Below, piece after piece: positions 7,967-16,456 of a stretch of DNA of 64,000 nucleotides. Made by a program: the position numbers and the translations under genes. The stretch spans positions 1 through 64,000 of the forward strand of contig JADFSR010000017.1 of assembly GCA_022560615.1 (NCBI GenBank). Reading direction: 5' to 3'. The notes beneath the pieces were generated by a model that searched no databases, was not told the origin of the DNA, and saw only the letters and a list, made by a program, of their open reading frames with translations. Positions within the stretch are counted from its first letter, which is position 1. Each line of letters begins with the position of its first letter. This stretch comes from Gemmatimonadota bacterium (lineage in GTDB: Bacteria; Gemmatimonadota; Gemmatimonadetes; Longimicrobiales; Gaopeijiaceae).

Positions 7967-8779
7967 TCAAATTGCGGGGAGGGCTTTTAGTGCATCGAGG
8001 AGGGCCGAAGCCGTTTCACTGGCCTCTCCGCGATCGCCTTCCAGACCTCCGGTGCCCGTGACCGCCTTGGCAAGCACGCTGAGCGCGAACTCCGGTCTAC
8101 TCCGCGCCACTACCGTGTTTTCGAACAGGGCCATCATGGCCCGCGCTTTCGTGATTCGCTGAGGATTCCACGTAGCACCGTCGCGAAACCTCGTGATTAC
8201 GGTAAGACCCATCGGCACGGCGGGCGCCTCCTGCTGACCACCGAGTGCCTCCGCAGTGTGTAGGCGAGGGGGCCCGCCCTCGCGTCGTTGGGACAGAGGT
8301 TTGGGATACGCGTGAACTCGGCCCTCGCGATCCAGGACCGCATATTCGTCCGAAAAGTACTCACCGCCGGCGTTGACCAGGGCCATGACCAGTGAACTCT
8401 TTCCGGTCTCGGTTCGCCCCGGAACTACGACCGCTTGTCCTTTCCATTGCACCACCCCCGCGTGAACGAACAGGAAGTCTCGCGCAGCGAGCGCGACCTG
8501 GAAGTGCATGTCCGATTCGAGCTCGCGACAGACCTGGGAGAGGCTGCGACACGATCCTATGCCGACTCCGTCCCGCGTGAGTCGGTACTTGGTGTGGTCG
8601 GAGACGGACCGAGGTGGAACGCTCTCGACCGAGTAGACCGTGTCGGAATCTTCAGTCGTGATCGGCCGCGCTCGAGGAGGGAGCCGAGGCCGTAGGTCGG
8701 ATGCGAATGACTCGGCTGCCCGAATCGTGATCCGAGCCCCGAAAGCCTCGAAGGCGATGGCGTTGTGCGACGGTGTCAT
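7967..8779 (-). CDS. HprK-related serine kinase-like protein
   Basis: This is a 270-residue protein whose C-terminal half resembles the HPr kinase/phosphorylase fold. It has HAGVV at 106, a P-loop GRTETGKSS at about 121-129, and SDEYAVLD near 146, where HprK has its metal-binding acidic residues. The N-terminal half is an uncharacterised domain. Such HprK-related kinases occur with PqqD proteins and PF14907 nucleotidyltransferases; some lasso-peptide clusters use one to phosphorylate the peptide. No phosphotransferase-system HPr gene is nearby, so a classical carbon-regulation role is unlikely. It is convergent with the PqqD gene and divergent from the methyltransferase-like gene, whose 5' end may overlap its start. 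Confidence 0.8.
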   Translation of the reverse strand: MTPSHNAIAFEAFGARITIRAAESFASDLRPRLPPRARPITTEDSDTVYSVESVPPRSVSDHTKYRLTRDGVGIGSCRSLSQVCRELESDMHFQVALAARDFLFVHAGVVQWKGQAVVVPGRTETGKSSLVMALVNAGGEYFSDEYAVLDREGRVHAYPKPLSQRREGGPPRLHTAEALGGQQEAPAVPMGLTVITRFRDGATWNPQRITKARAMMALFENTVVARSRPEFALSVLAKAVTGTGGLEGDRGEASETASALLDALKALPAI

Positions 8780-8822
8780 ACCTTGGAATCTATCTCAGAC
8801 GGCTTCCGGGCACTCATCGACT

Positions 8823-10025
8823 TTGCGCCAGTCAGAATCCGGGCTTTGGGATCTGCTGGTCGATTTCTATCGCGAGTGACAGCCCGGATGCATGGCGAAG
8901 CGGAAGAGTTCCCCAACGAATAACATCCAACGGCTACCTGGCTGACGTCTATGCGTCCGTCGCCGCCGCGTTCCTCCGAGACTGGTCTCGGGGCGGGGGG
9001 AAAGAAACCTCCCTGATCCTCGAGGTCGGCGGCGGTAGCGGTCTGGTTGCGTGGCTCTTCTTGAATCGTCTTATGCGACGCGACATCAGCCTTCAGGCGA
9101 GGAGATTCCCGACTTCGACTACCTACTTACGGATGCGGCGGCCAGCAACGTGCAAGCTTGGAGCGCGATCCCCCGGCTCCAGCACCTGGTGGAGGTCGGG
9201 CCTCTCGATCTGGGCGTTCTGAAGATTGGTGGAGAGATCGCGGTAGAGAGGTCCTCGTCCACGAACGAGACAGAACTGGACCTCACCGCCCGGCCCGTTG
9301 TTCTCATCGCCAACTATGTGCTGGACTCCGTGCCCTGTGAGATGATTCGAGTCCGTGATGGCAGCGTCTTCCAGGAGCTGATCGCGCTCGAGAGCGAGGA
9401 CCGACAGCACGAGGACGCCGATGATTTCCGAGGGCTGAAGCCCCGGTTCGAGTCACAGGAGCTTCTCCAGCCCTATACAGGGCATGCGGGGGTGAACGAG
9501 GTACTCGATGGCTACCGCGAACTCCCTCGAGAAGCGTGCATTCCCGTGCCCCTCGAAACCATCGCGTTTCTCGAGAACTTTCTGCGCTCCGACTTCCCCT
9601 TCCTCATGCTCGCCGGGGACCTCGCGTACACGACACCCGAGTTCGAGCGGGAGCCGCCCCTCGTCCTTTCCGACTACGTCGCGTGCACCGTCAACTTCCA
9701 CATGCTTGGAAAGATCTTCGAACAATGGGGCGGAGGTACCAGATTCGCACAACACGCCAACGCTCAATTCTTGGAGGAGGAAGCGTCTCGCTTGCTCTTC
9801 GAGCTTCTCGACGGCGAGCCCGGCTATTGGACGGCGATGCCGGGCGCCGACCTCGCGCCCTCCGAGCTCGTTGAGTGGCTTCTCACCGTGGAGGAAGACG
9901 ACTTGCACCTCGACCACATGGTCCTTCGCCTATCGGTGGCGGCCTTCTCACGCTTGGACGCCTCGGAGCACCCCGCCCTAGCTTTACGGGCTCGATCCGA
10001 TCTCTCAGAGGCCGAGGAGACCTGA
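8823..10025 (+). pseudogene. MidA-like SAM-dependent methyltransferase-like gene with two frameshifts
   Basis: Homology-like text is spread over two frames. Frame A reads SGLWDLLVDFYRE to about 8868. A one-base shift is then needed to continue with DSPDAWRSGRVPQRITSNGY and the SAM-binding LEVGGGSG. Near 9095-9105 a second shift returns to frame A with EEIPDFDYLLTDAAASN and VVLIANYVLDSVP, a motif like that of MidA/NDUFAF7-type enzymes. The two shifts compensate (+1 then -1), leaving the 3' two thirds open to the stop. The start is unclear; a TTG is used here. The stop is one base before the nucleotidyltransferase start, implying an operon. This is either a real double lesion or two sequencing errors. 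The family assignment is tentative. Confidence 0.65.
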
Positions 10026-10026
10026 G

Positions 10027-11271
10027 GTGGGTGCCCAACATCTCGACTCGTACCTCTTGACGCAGTGTCTCCGGCGTGGGCCAGACGTGGGCCTTCACTC
10101 CAAGCTTCGCGGGATCAATGTCGAGACATGGCGTGAGCTGGTCGATCGAGCGGCGTGGCATGGCGTGGCTCCACTGCTCTACCACAGACTCGGACTCATT
10201 GAGAATCTTGTGATCCCACCGGAGCAGTTCGCACGGCTTCGCGATCTCTACGTCCACTGTCTCCTGATGAACCGGGTGATCCTGGAGCAGCTCTCGGAGA
10301 TCGTTCGGGAGACGACCGGGGCGGGCTGTTCGGTTCTGTTCCTCAAGGGTGCCTACCTTGCGCATTGCGTCTACGAAGAGGCGGCCCTACGACCGACGGG
10401 CGATATCGATCTGTTGGCGCCGGCCCACGACGCCGAAAGGGTACAGCGCCTCCTCAAGACCCTCGGCTATCGCTACGCCGCAGGGACCGAGGCCATCGAC
10501 TACTCCGGACTCCACCATCTGAGACCGGTATCTAGGGTGGATTCGGTCAACGTCGAGGTGCACCACGACTTGGCGCCTACGGGGGCACCTTTCGTGCACG
10601 ACATCGTCGGCCTATGGGGTAGATCGACCCGCACGCGGGTTGGCGATCTCGACCTTCCTCATCCGGCGCCTGATGACCTCCTGCTTCATGTGTGCACCCA
10701 TGCGGCCTACAACGATGAGTTTCGGCTGGGGCTGGCGGTGGTGTGTGACATCGACGCAGTGGTTCACAGGCTGGGCCACCAGTTGGACTGGGAACGACTC
10801 ATTCAGACCGCTAACTCGGATGGCCGCTCTCACTTCGTGTATGCGGCTCTCCGTCTAGCTCAGGTGCTGCTCGAAACTACGATCTCGGAGAATGTGGTCG
10901 CTTCACTCGACCACGACCAGGCCGACGACGAGGTGTTGGAGGCGGTTGTCGTCTACGTGCTGAGCACTGCCGAAACGTTGCCTACCACGCTCAGGTCCAT
11001 GGGAGAGGTCATGACGGCGAGTGACAAGCTCAAGACGCTATGGCGGGGACTCTTCCCGCCACCGCAGACGCTGCGACGCATCTATCGCCTCAGACCTGGA
11101 ACCAAGCTCCAGTTCCTCTATTACGTTGTCCGGCCTTTGGATCTCCTTCTTCGACGGGGGCGTAAAGTCCTCGGCTTCCTCATCAGATCACCTCGCTCGA
11201 AGCCCGCGCGGGAGAAGGAGCGGCACCGGCGCATGATCCGGGCATGGGCGCAAGGGAAGGCATCCTTCTGA
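10027..11271 (+). CDS. NTP_transf_5-type nucleotidyltransferase family protein
   Basis: This 414-residue protein resembles the uncharacterised nucleotidyltransferase family PF14907. The core includes LFLKGAYLAHCVYEE followed by RPTGDIDLLAPA, the DxD metal site of the polymerase-beta-like fold, then VEVHHDL and the helical C-terminal part (DDLLLHVCTHAAYN, CDIDAVVH). Proteins of this family recur beside PqqD-like and HprK-related genes in peptide-modification clusters. The reaction is not established; adenylyl or uridylyl transfer to a peptide, protein or small molecule is possible. A GTG start one base after the preceding stop suggests co-expression with the methyltransferase-like gene. The C-terminus is strongly basic. 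Confidence 0.8.
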   Translation: MGAQHLDSYLLTQCLRRGPDVGLHSKLRGINVETWRELVDRAAWHGVAPLLYHRLGLIENLVIPPEQFARLRDLYVHCLLMNRVILEQLSEIVRETTGAGCSVLFLKGAYLAHCVYEEAALRPTGDIDLLAPAHDAERVQRLLKTLGYRYAAGTEAIDYSGLHHLRPVSRVDSVNVEVHHDLAPTGAPFVHDIVGLWGRSTRTRVGDLDLPHPAPDDLLLHVCTHAAYNDEFRLGLAVVCDIDAVVHRLGHQLDWERLIQTANSDGRSHFVYAALRLAQVLLETTISENVVASLDHDQADDEVLEAVVVYVLSTAETLPTTLRSMGEVMTASDKLKTLWRGLFPPPQTLRRIYRLRPGTKLQFLYYVVRPLDLLLRRGRKVLGFLIRSPRSKPAREKERHRRMIRAWAQGKASF

Positions 11272-11284
11272 AGGCGTCCGCGAA

Positions 11285-11396
11285 CCACCAAGAAGGGGAC
11301 CTGCCCCGTCGGCGGCGCGTGAGAACACGCCATCGAGCACGACGAGGTGGAAGTGGCAGTGGGTCTTGAGAGCGGAGCCGAAGCGATGCCCGACGG
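11285..11396 (-). pseudogene. Fragment of IS91-like transposase
   Basis: Read on the minus strand, one frame gives RFGSALKTHCHFHLVVLDGV followed by FSRAADG. This closely resembles the conserved His-hydrophobic-His block (QRFGSALNLHLHFHxxxLDGVF) of IS91-family Y2 transposases. Only about 40 codons are recognisable, with no start, catalytic tyrosines or element ends. It is a relic between the nucleotidyltransferase and DUF2061 genes. Confidence 0.7.
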
Positions 11397-11409
11397 GCTA
11401 CTCGCCCCC

Positions 11410-11601
11410 TCACCTGACCCGCTGCCACGTGCGTTCGTGCACGTAGAAGATGAGCAGCTTGGCGACGATCTCGACCCCCCCGATCGTCACCGCGAGCTCG
11501 ATTTCTCCGGTGAACGCCAGGACGATGAGAATCGTGGTGGCGGTGGCGACGATACGCCAGCTCAATGACTTGAGGATGCTGCGGCCTCTGGAATCACTCA
11601 T
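11410..11601 (-). CDS. DUF2061 small membrane protein
   Basis: The 63-residue protein matches DUF2061 across its whole length: RSILKSLSWRIVATATTILI, then GEIELAVTIGGVEIVAKLLIFYVHERTW. Two hydrophobic helices suggest an inner-membrane protein. The family's function is unknown, although it sometimes sits near sulfur-assimilation genes. It begins 14 bases after the oxidase stop codon, as the probable last gene of the four-gene minus-strand operon. Confidence 0.88.
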   Translation of the reverse strand: MSDSRGRSILKSLSWRIVATATTILIVLAFTGEIELAVTIGGVEIVAKLLIFYVHERTWQRVR

Positions 11602-11615
11602 CGGCTGCTACGTCC

Positions 11616-12815
11616 CTAGCGGGCGGACAGTGCGCTCGGGAGTACGAGCGCCGCGAGCGAAAGGGCGACCGGTGCCCCACGCATCGCGTCGAAGAGCCGC
11701 ATGTGCGCCCCCACGATGCGCCTGCGCGCTTCCTCGTTCGGTTCGAGCGACCACTCGCCCTCCTCGGACGTCCCTCCCAAGGCGATGCCGTCGCTTCTCG
11801 GCTGCATGTGGATGAAGCCGCCGGCGCCGGGAAGCCCACCGAACGTTGCGTAGTTCACGTCCTGCTGGGGCACCAGCACGGTGAGTTGACCCTTCAACGG
11901 AGTGAGCTCGCGGTCGCCGAAGAGATCGTGCGATCCCAGTCCGGTGCAGTTCACGACGATCGGCTCTTCGAGGGCCATCAGGTCGCGCGGGGTATCGAAC
12001 TTCCGGATGACGATGCGACCCTCGAAGCGGAGGAAGTCACGGACCAGAGCGTCCAGGTAGGTGGACGGCTCGATCCGCAGCGTGGTGCTCTGGCTGGCGT
12101 ACCGAGTAGGGAACGGGTGCTCACCAGGACCGAGCAGCGTGGATCCGGTCCGGAGCTCAGGGGGCAACAACGGGTCCGGGTCCGCGCTTCGGCCTCCGCC
12201 CGTGGGTGCCGAGTCTCTCAGCGCGTACGAGTCGATCCAGGAAACTCCGTACTCGGGCCCGATGAGCAGTTGTAGTTGCCGATAGGCGATTCTTGCTGCC
12301 TGCCGGAGCTGAGTGTCCCACGCTGTGGTGCGGCGACGCCGGTCGACGAGTCCGGACGTGGGGGTCCATGCGGCGAGCGACATGTTCGAGGTCGTGTCAG
12401 GAGGGACGCTCATGGCGTAGATGGTCACGTCGAAGCCGCGCCGCTGTAGCTGCCGTGCCGTCGTCAGGCCGACCACTCCGCACCCGATCACTGCGGCCCG
12501 CCGCTCGTCCCGCTCTACGGCGATGTCTGCCGCCATCGAGCCAGTGCCCCACGACAGCGACATCCCTGAGCCTCCGTGGCCGTAGTTGTGGATCAGCGTC
12601 TTGTCGTCGAGGCGCTCGGCTCTGAGCACGAAGCCGGACGGTCGGTACGGTCGCAGTCCGACTGTCGTTCTGATCACGCGATCCCAAGACGCCCTGACCG
12701 GTGCGAGACGGAGTCGCGGGGACGGGAGGGAGAGCCCCGACGCGCGTGAACAAGCTCCGAGGCCCAGACCGAGCAGGCCCATGCCACCGGTCTTGAGCAG
12801 TGTCCGTCGATCCAT
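11616..12815 (-). CDS. Tat-exported D-amino-acid-oxidase-like flavoprotein, circularly permuted
   Basis: The 399-residue protein starts with a twin-arginine-type signal (MDRRTLLKTGGMGLLGLGLG; LGAC could also serve as a lipobox). In canonical D-amino-acid oxidases the block GLRPxRP...HNYGHGGxG...WG is C-terminal and closes the FAD site. Here TVGLRPYRPSG and HNYGHGGSGMSLSWG lie at residues 51-90, before the Rossmann motif AAVIGCGVVGLTTARQL at 108-123. The later part contains substrate-domain-like sequence and VVNCTGLGSHDLFGD. It lacks the usual C-terminal motif. It likely oxidises an amino or imino compound in the periplasm. The start is supported by GAGGGAGAG upstream. It follows the TauD gene by 19 bases. 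Confidence 0.85.
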   Translation of the reverse strand: MDRRTLLKTGGMGLLGLGLGACSRASGLSLPSPRLRLAPVRASWDRVIRTTVGLRPYRPSGFVLRAERLDDKTLIHNYGHGGSGMSLSWGTGSMAADIAVERDERRAAVIGCGVVGLTTARQLQRRGFDVTIYAMSVPPDTTSNMSLAAWTPTSGLVDRRRRTTAWDTQLRQAARIAYRQLQLLIGPEYGVSWIDSYALRDSAPTGGGRSADPDPLLPPELRTGSTLLGPGEHPFPTRYASQSTTLRIEPSTYLDALVRDFLRFEGRIVIRKFDTPRDLMALEEPIVVNCTGLGSHDLFGDRELTPLKGQLTVLVPQQDVNYATFGGLPGAGGFIHMQPRSDGIALGGTSEEGEWSLEPNEEARRRIVGAHMRLFDAMRGAPVALSLAALVLPSALSAR

Positions 12816-12834
12816 GTCTCTCCCTCGCTCGAGG

Positions 12835-13680
12835 TCAGCCCGTGGGGCGCGTCCCCTTCACGGTGACACGATAGCCCGAGCGCAGCTGCGGAAAGTAGTC
12901 CCACACGGCGAAGTGTTGCGTGCAACGGTTGTCCCAGAATGCGATCGAATGCGGCGCCCAGCGGAAACGCATGTGCAGCTCTGGATTGCGCACGTGCTCG
13001 AAGAGAAAAGCGAGCAGTGCGTCGCTCTCCGCTTGGGGTAGACCGACGAGTCGTGTCGTGAACATGCGGTTCACATAGAGGCACTTTCGTCCGCTGTCCG
13101 GATGCACGCGCACCACCGGGTGCTCGCATTGCGGGTAAGCCTTTCCGCCGCCATCCCGACCAATAATGCGGTTCACCTCTTCATAGTAGGGAGCCCCGTC
13201 GTGGATCGCCGTCAGTCCGTCGAGCATCTCCTTCATGCGATCGGAGAGTGCCTCGTAGGCCGCGTACATGCTCGCGAAGAGGGTGTCACCGCCGTTCGGC
13301 GGCACGGCGAACATCCTCAGGATCGATCCCATAGGAGGCTCCGGCGAACACGACACGTCGGAGTGCCACATCGCTCCCGCGATCCGCTTCGAGTCCTCGT
13401 CCGCGTGGATGACCATGACTTCCGGATGGCCCTCGAGCCCAGGATCGTTGGGATGGATGTCGAGCTCCCCGAAACGCGCCCCGAACGCCTTGTGAGCTTC
13501 GACGGAGATCTCTTGGTCCCTGAAGAAGATCACCTGGTGCTCGATCAGGGCCCCATGGATCGCATCGAACGTCGCGTCATCCAGAGGTCGGCCCAGATCG
13601 ACGCCGGATACCTCAGCGCCGATCGTGGGGGTGACCGGTTGAATGGTGATGCCGGCTCGTTGTGCCACTGTGTCGCTCAT
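12835..13680 (-). CDS. TauD/TfdA-family 2-oxoglutarate-dependent dioxygenase
   Basis: This 281-residue non-haem Fe(II) dioxygenase has the facial triad visible as the His and Asp of AMWHSDVSCSPEPP and the distal His in DNRCTQHFAVWDYF. The downstream Arg in LRSGYRVTVKG is the expected 2-oxoglutarate anchor. The N-terminus (GAEVSGVDLGRPLDD, HQVIFFRDQ) is typical of the family. Substrates range from taurine to aryloxyalkanoates and cannot be read from the sequence; no taurine transporter is nearby. It lies between the serine hydrolase and oxidase genes on the same strand. Confidence 0.9.
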   Translation of the reverse strand: MSDTVAQRAGITIQPVTPTIGAEVSGVDLGRPLDDATFDAIHGALIEHQVIFFRDQEISVEAHKAFGARFGELDIHPNDPGLEGHPEVMVIHADEDSKRIAGAMWHSDVSCSPEPPMGSILRMFAVPPNGGDTLFASMYAAYEALSDRMKEMLDGLTAIHDGAPYYEEVNRIIGRDGGGKAYPQCEHPVVRVHPDSGRKCLYVNRMFTTRLVGLPQAESDALLAFLFEHVRNPELHMRFRWAPHSIAFWDNRCTQHFAVWDYFPQLRSGYRVTVKGTRPTG

Positions 13681-13720
13681 GGTCGCCGTTTGGAGGGACG
13701 CGGCCGAAGGTACCTCGCGG

Positions 13721-14827
13721 CTAACCCCAGGGATATGGCCCCGGCATCTCTACGCCCCTCGCCTCGAAGAGCAGCTCGATCATCCGGTGCCACGACTCCC
13801 AGCTGGTCGTGCGCCCGTACACCGAGTTGGTTTTGTGGGCGACTACGAGATCGATCGCTGGAAAAACCGTGATCCACTGGCCGACCGCGCCACGACCCGT
13901 GTAGGCGCCCTCGAAAGGTCCGATCGCGCTGGGCCCGTCCCAAACCCACCACATGTAGCCGTACCCGAAGTACCCGTCGCGCCGGCGCACCGGGTTCATC
14001 TGCTCGAGTGGAGTCACGACGCTGCGAATTTGGCGTGCCCAGTCACGAGGGATGATCTGGCGGCCGTTCCAGTTCCCCTCGTTCAGCATGAGGTGCCCGA
14101 CGCGTGCCATGTCCCGTGTGGACAGATGGAAATGGTAGGCGGGGTTCCGGGAGATATCGAGATTGCCGCTCTTCTCGTGCACGGAGCGGTCCCAGTCCTC
14201 GAATTCGATGGGGATCGTGATCTGCGACTGCATCTCATCGTAGATATCCCGCCCGGTCAGTTGCTCGAAGACCGCACCGGCCGCGTTGAAGTCCCAGTTG
14301 CTGTACAGCATGTACGTGCCGGGCTCCTGAGAGCCGCGCTCGGGCGCCTCGGCGAGGTTGTCGCCGCCGTTCGAGGCCGGGTGGTATACCCCGGAGCGCG
14401 CGGTAATCAGGTGCCGCACCTTGGCCTGTCGCTCGATGGGAAGCAGGCCGCCGACGTCGTCCACGCCCAGGTCCTCCAGCGTCGCGTCGAGATCGATCGT
14501 GCCGTTTTCGACCCAGTAGCCGTACAGCATGGCCAAGATGCTCTTACGAACCGAGGCCAGGTACGAGAGCTCTTCGGTGTCCCCGAAGCGGTAGACCACT
14601 CGGCCCTTGTCGACGACCACCACGCCGGTCGAATTCGAGTTGTCGCGCAGGTGCTCGGTAACGTCGCGTAGCGCCTGTCGGTCCCAACCGTACTGCGCCA
14701 ACTGCTGCGGTCTGACCGTCTCCCACTCCTCGCCGGGGAAGACGCAATCGGGGCATTGGGCCGCCGCCGGCGCGTAAAGAACGAGCGAGAGGAAGAGCGT
14801 GGAGAGCAAGGTAGCGCGACGGGTCAT
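13721..14827 (-). CDS. Secreted class C beta-lactamase-family serine hydrolase
   Basis: This is a 368-residue exported protein (signal peptide MTRRATLLSTLFLSLVLYAPAAAQ). The catalytic S-x-x-K is SVRK in LASVRKSILAMLYGYW. The Tyr-Ser-Asn motif is YSN in MLYSNWDFNAAG, and HKT near the C-terminus stands in for KTG. Members of this family act as D-aminopeptidases, esterases or penicillin-binding-protein-like hydrolases rather than as antibiotic lactamases. It is the probable first gene of the operon with TauD, oxidase and DUF2061, suggesting handling of D-amino-acid-containing or amide substrates outside the cytoplasm (inference). Confidence 0.9.
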   Translation of the reverse strand: MTRRATLLSTLFLSLVLYAPAAAQCPDCVFPGEEWETVRPQQLAQYGWDRQALRDVTEHLRDNSNSTGVVVVDKGRVVYRFGDTEELSYLASVRKSILAMLYGYWVENGTIDLDATLEDLGVDDVGGLLPIERQAKVRHLITARSGVYHPASNGGDNLAEAPERGSQEPGTYMLYSNWDFNAAGAVFEQLTGRDIYDEMQSQITIPIEFEDWDRSVHEKSGNLDISRNPAYHFHLSTRDMARVGHLMLNEGNWNGRQIIPRDWARQIRSVVTPLEQMNPVRRRDGYFGYGYMWWVWDGPSAIGPFEGAYTGRGAVGQWITVFPAIDLVVAHKTNSVYGRTTSWESWHRMIELLFEARGVEMPGPYPWG

Positions 14828-14985
14828 GGCTCGACTCCAAAGGTCTCGGCAAGGGGTGAAGGTAGGCTCTACATCGCGGACCTTCCAGACGCCACGTCTG
14901 TTCCCGGCCCAACGAAAGCGAATCCTCGCGCTCCCCGAGCGGGTAGTATTCAGTAGCAGTGCCTGCCTCTTTCACGGTCTGCCAC

Positions 14986-15477
14986 ATGAGCATTCTTCTT
15001 TCCATCGTGGTCGTTCTGGCCATGCTCGCCTGCCTGGTCCTGATCCCGCTGGGCCTACCGGGGCTGTGGCTCATCGTCGTCATCACGATAGGGCTCGTGC
15101 TGCTCGGCAGCCTGTCCTGGACCTTCGGGCTCATCGTCGCGGGGGTGGCGCTCATCACCGAGATCGCCGAGTTCGGTGTGCTGAAGAAGTTCGGCGACGC
15201 GTACGGAGGCTCCAGGAAGGCCTTTTGGGGAGCCGTGCTGGGCGGCATGGCCGGTCTCTTCGTCGGCGTCCCCGTCCCGATCATCGGACCGATGATCACG
15301 GCGTTCCTGGGCACCTTCATCGGCGCCGGGCTCGTGACGTACGTCGAAACGCTCTCGCTCAAGACGTCGGCCAAGGTCGGGTGGGGCATGTTGTTCGCCC
15401 GCACCGCTGCCGTGGCGCTCAAGATCGCGGTATCCGTGGCGGTCATCGCGGCGGTGGGCGTCGCGCTCCTACTTTAG
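14986..15477 (+). CDS. DUF456 membrane protein
   Basis: The 163-residue integral membrane protein has about four hydrophobic segments. It carries the DUF456 pattern: LIPLGLPGLWLIV near the start, AEFGVLKKFGDAYGGSRKAFWGAVLGG in the middle, and a glycine-rich PVPIIGPMITAFLGTFIGAG. The function of the family is unknown. The ATG chosen gives a clean hydrophobic N-terminus; a GTG 27 bases upstream is also in frame and neither has a strong ribosome site. It lies divergently from the serine hydrolase operon. Confidence 0.82.
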   Translation: MSILLSIVVVLAMLACLVLIPLGLPGLWLIVVITIGLVLLGSLSWTFGLIVAGVALITEIAEFGVLKKFGDAYGGSRKAFWGAVLGGMAGLFVGVPVPIIGPMITAFLGTFIGAGLVTYVETLSLKTSAKVGWGMLFARTAAVALKIAVSVAVIAAVGVALLL

Positions 15478-15501
15478 GGTACGGCCTGGGTAGGCGCCGA
15501 C

Positions 15502-16434
15502 TCACCCGATGCCGGGCGGCCTGAGCTCGTTCCAGCGCCCGATGAACGCCACGGCCGCGTCGACGAAGCTCTCGGCGCTGGTGCGGCCACGCTCCAACGT
15601 CGCCTCCGCGGGGTCCCGCACACCCCAGACCCCGGTCGTTGACATCTGCGCGGCCGACGTGCCCTTTCCCGTCGCTTCGTCTTTCAGCCCCTCGGCCAGG
15701 AAGACTGTGAGCGCAGTCGGGTCACCGGCCAAGACGTCGGGCAGCATCTCCTCCATATGCGGAGGGAGCGTCAGTTCGGCAGGGTAAGCGGCGTCGAGAT
15801 CCACCAGCTCTGGAATCAAGTAGAGCGAGTTGGACGTCTCCCCGGTGCCGCCGTGGCGGTCGAACACGGGCTCGGTGGGACCGGGCAGCGCGCGCGACGC
15901 TGTGCGGTCCGTAAACGGGACCACGACCGCGCCGAGATCAACGGCGATCCCCTCGGTTTCTTGGTTGATGCGATCGACGATGAAGGTCGTGATCGCCCGG
16001 TTGCCGCCGTGGGCGTTCAGGATGAGGAACCGCTTGAACCCGTGGTGCATCAGACTTTTGGCGGCCTCGACGTAGACCTCCTGGATGAGCGAGGCCGGCA
16101 GTGACACCGTGCCGGCGAATCCCATGTGATACGGCGACTGCCCGGGCAGGAGTATCGGCGCGACGAGCACGTCCGCACGCTGCGCGATGAGTTTCGCGCG
16201 CTCCACTCCGTTCAGATAGTCCGTGCCGATCGGCAGGTGCGTGCCGTGCTGCTCCAGCGAGGCGACGGGGATGATGACCATGTCGCTTATCGTGAGCAGA
16301 TCATCCACTTCGGGCCGCGTCATGTGCGGCAGGTAATTCTTCACCTTTTCGATCCGCGGCAGTTCCGTGTTCTGTGCCGCCAGCGGCGGGGCGAAGAGCG
16401 AGGTGATCATCAGTAGCAGGGCGAGGCGCTTCAT
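15502..16434 (-). CDS. Secreted creatininase-family amidohydrolase
   Basis: This is a 310-residue protein with signal peptide MKRLALLLMITSLFAPPLAAQ. Creatininase-fold metal ligands are visible in ASLEQHGTHLPIGTDYLNG and LILNAHGGNRA, with a later GGTGETSNSLYLIPEL (Glu ligand). The family includes creatinine amidohydrolases, mycofactocin MftE and other cyclic-amide hydrolases. Export is unusual for enzymes of primary creatinine metabolism and is common in Gemmatimonadota. The frame is open for 92 codons upstream, but the signal-peptide ATG is preferred because those codons are low-complexity. The precise substrate is unknown. Confidence 0.87.
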   Translation of the reverse strand: MKRLALLLMITSLFAPPLAAQNTELPRIEKVKNYLPHMTRPEVDDLLTISDMVIIPVASLEQHGTHLPIGTDYLNGVERAKLIAQRADVLVAPILLPGQSPYHMGFAGTVSLPASLIQEVYVEAAKSLMHHGFKRFLILNAHGGNRAITTFIVDRINQETEGIAVDLGAVVVPFTDRTASRALPGPTEPVFDRHGGTGETSNSLYLIPELVDLDAAYPAELTLPPHMEEMLPDVLAGDPTALTVFLAEGLKDEATGKGTSAAQMSTTGVWGVRDPAEATLERGRTSAESFVDAAVAFIGRWNELRPPGIG

Positions 16435-16456
16435 TCGTGCTTCTCCGTCCAGGTGT

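Noticed and set aside
8860-9110. Programmed ribosomal frameshifting in the methyltransferase-like gene
   Set aside because: Two opposite shifts without slippery heptamers make recoding unlikely.
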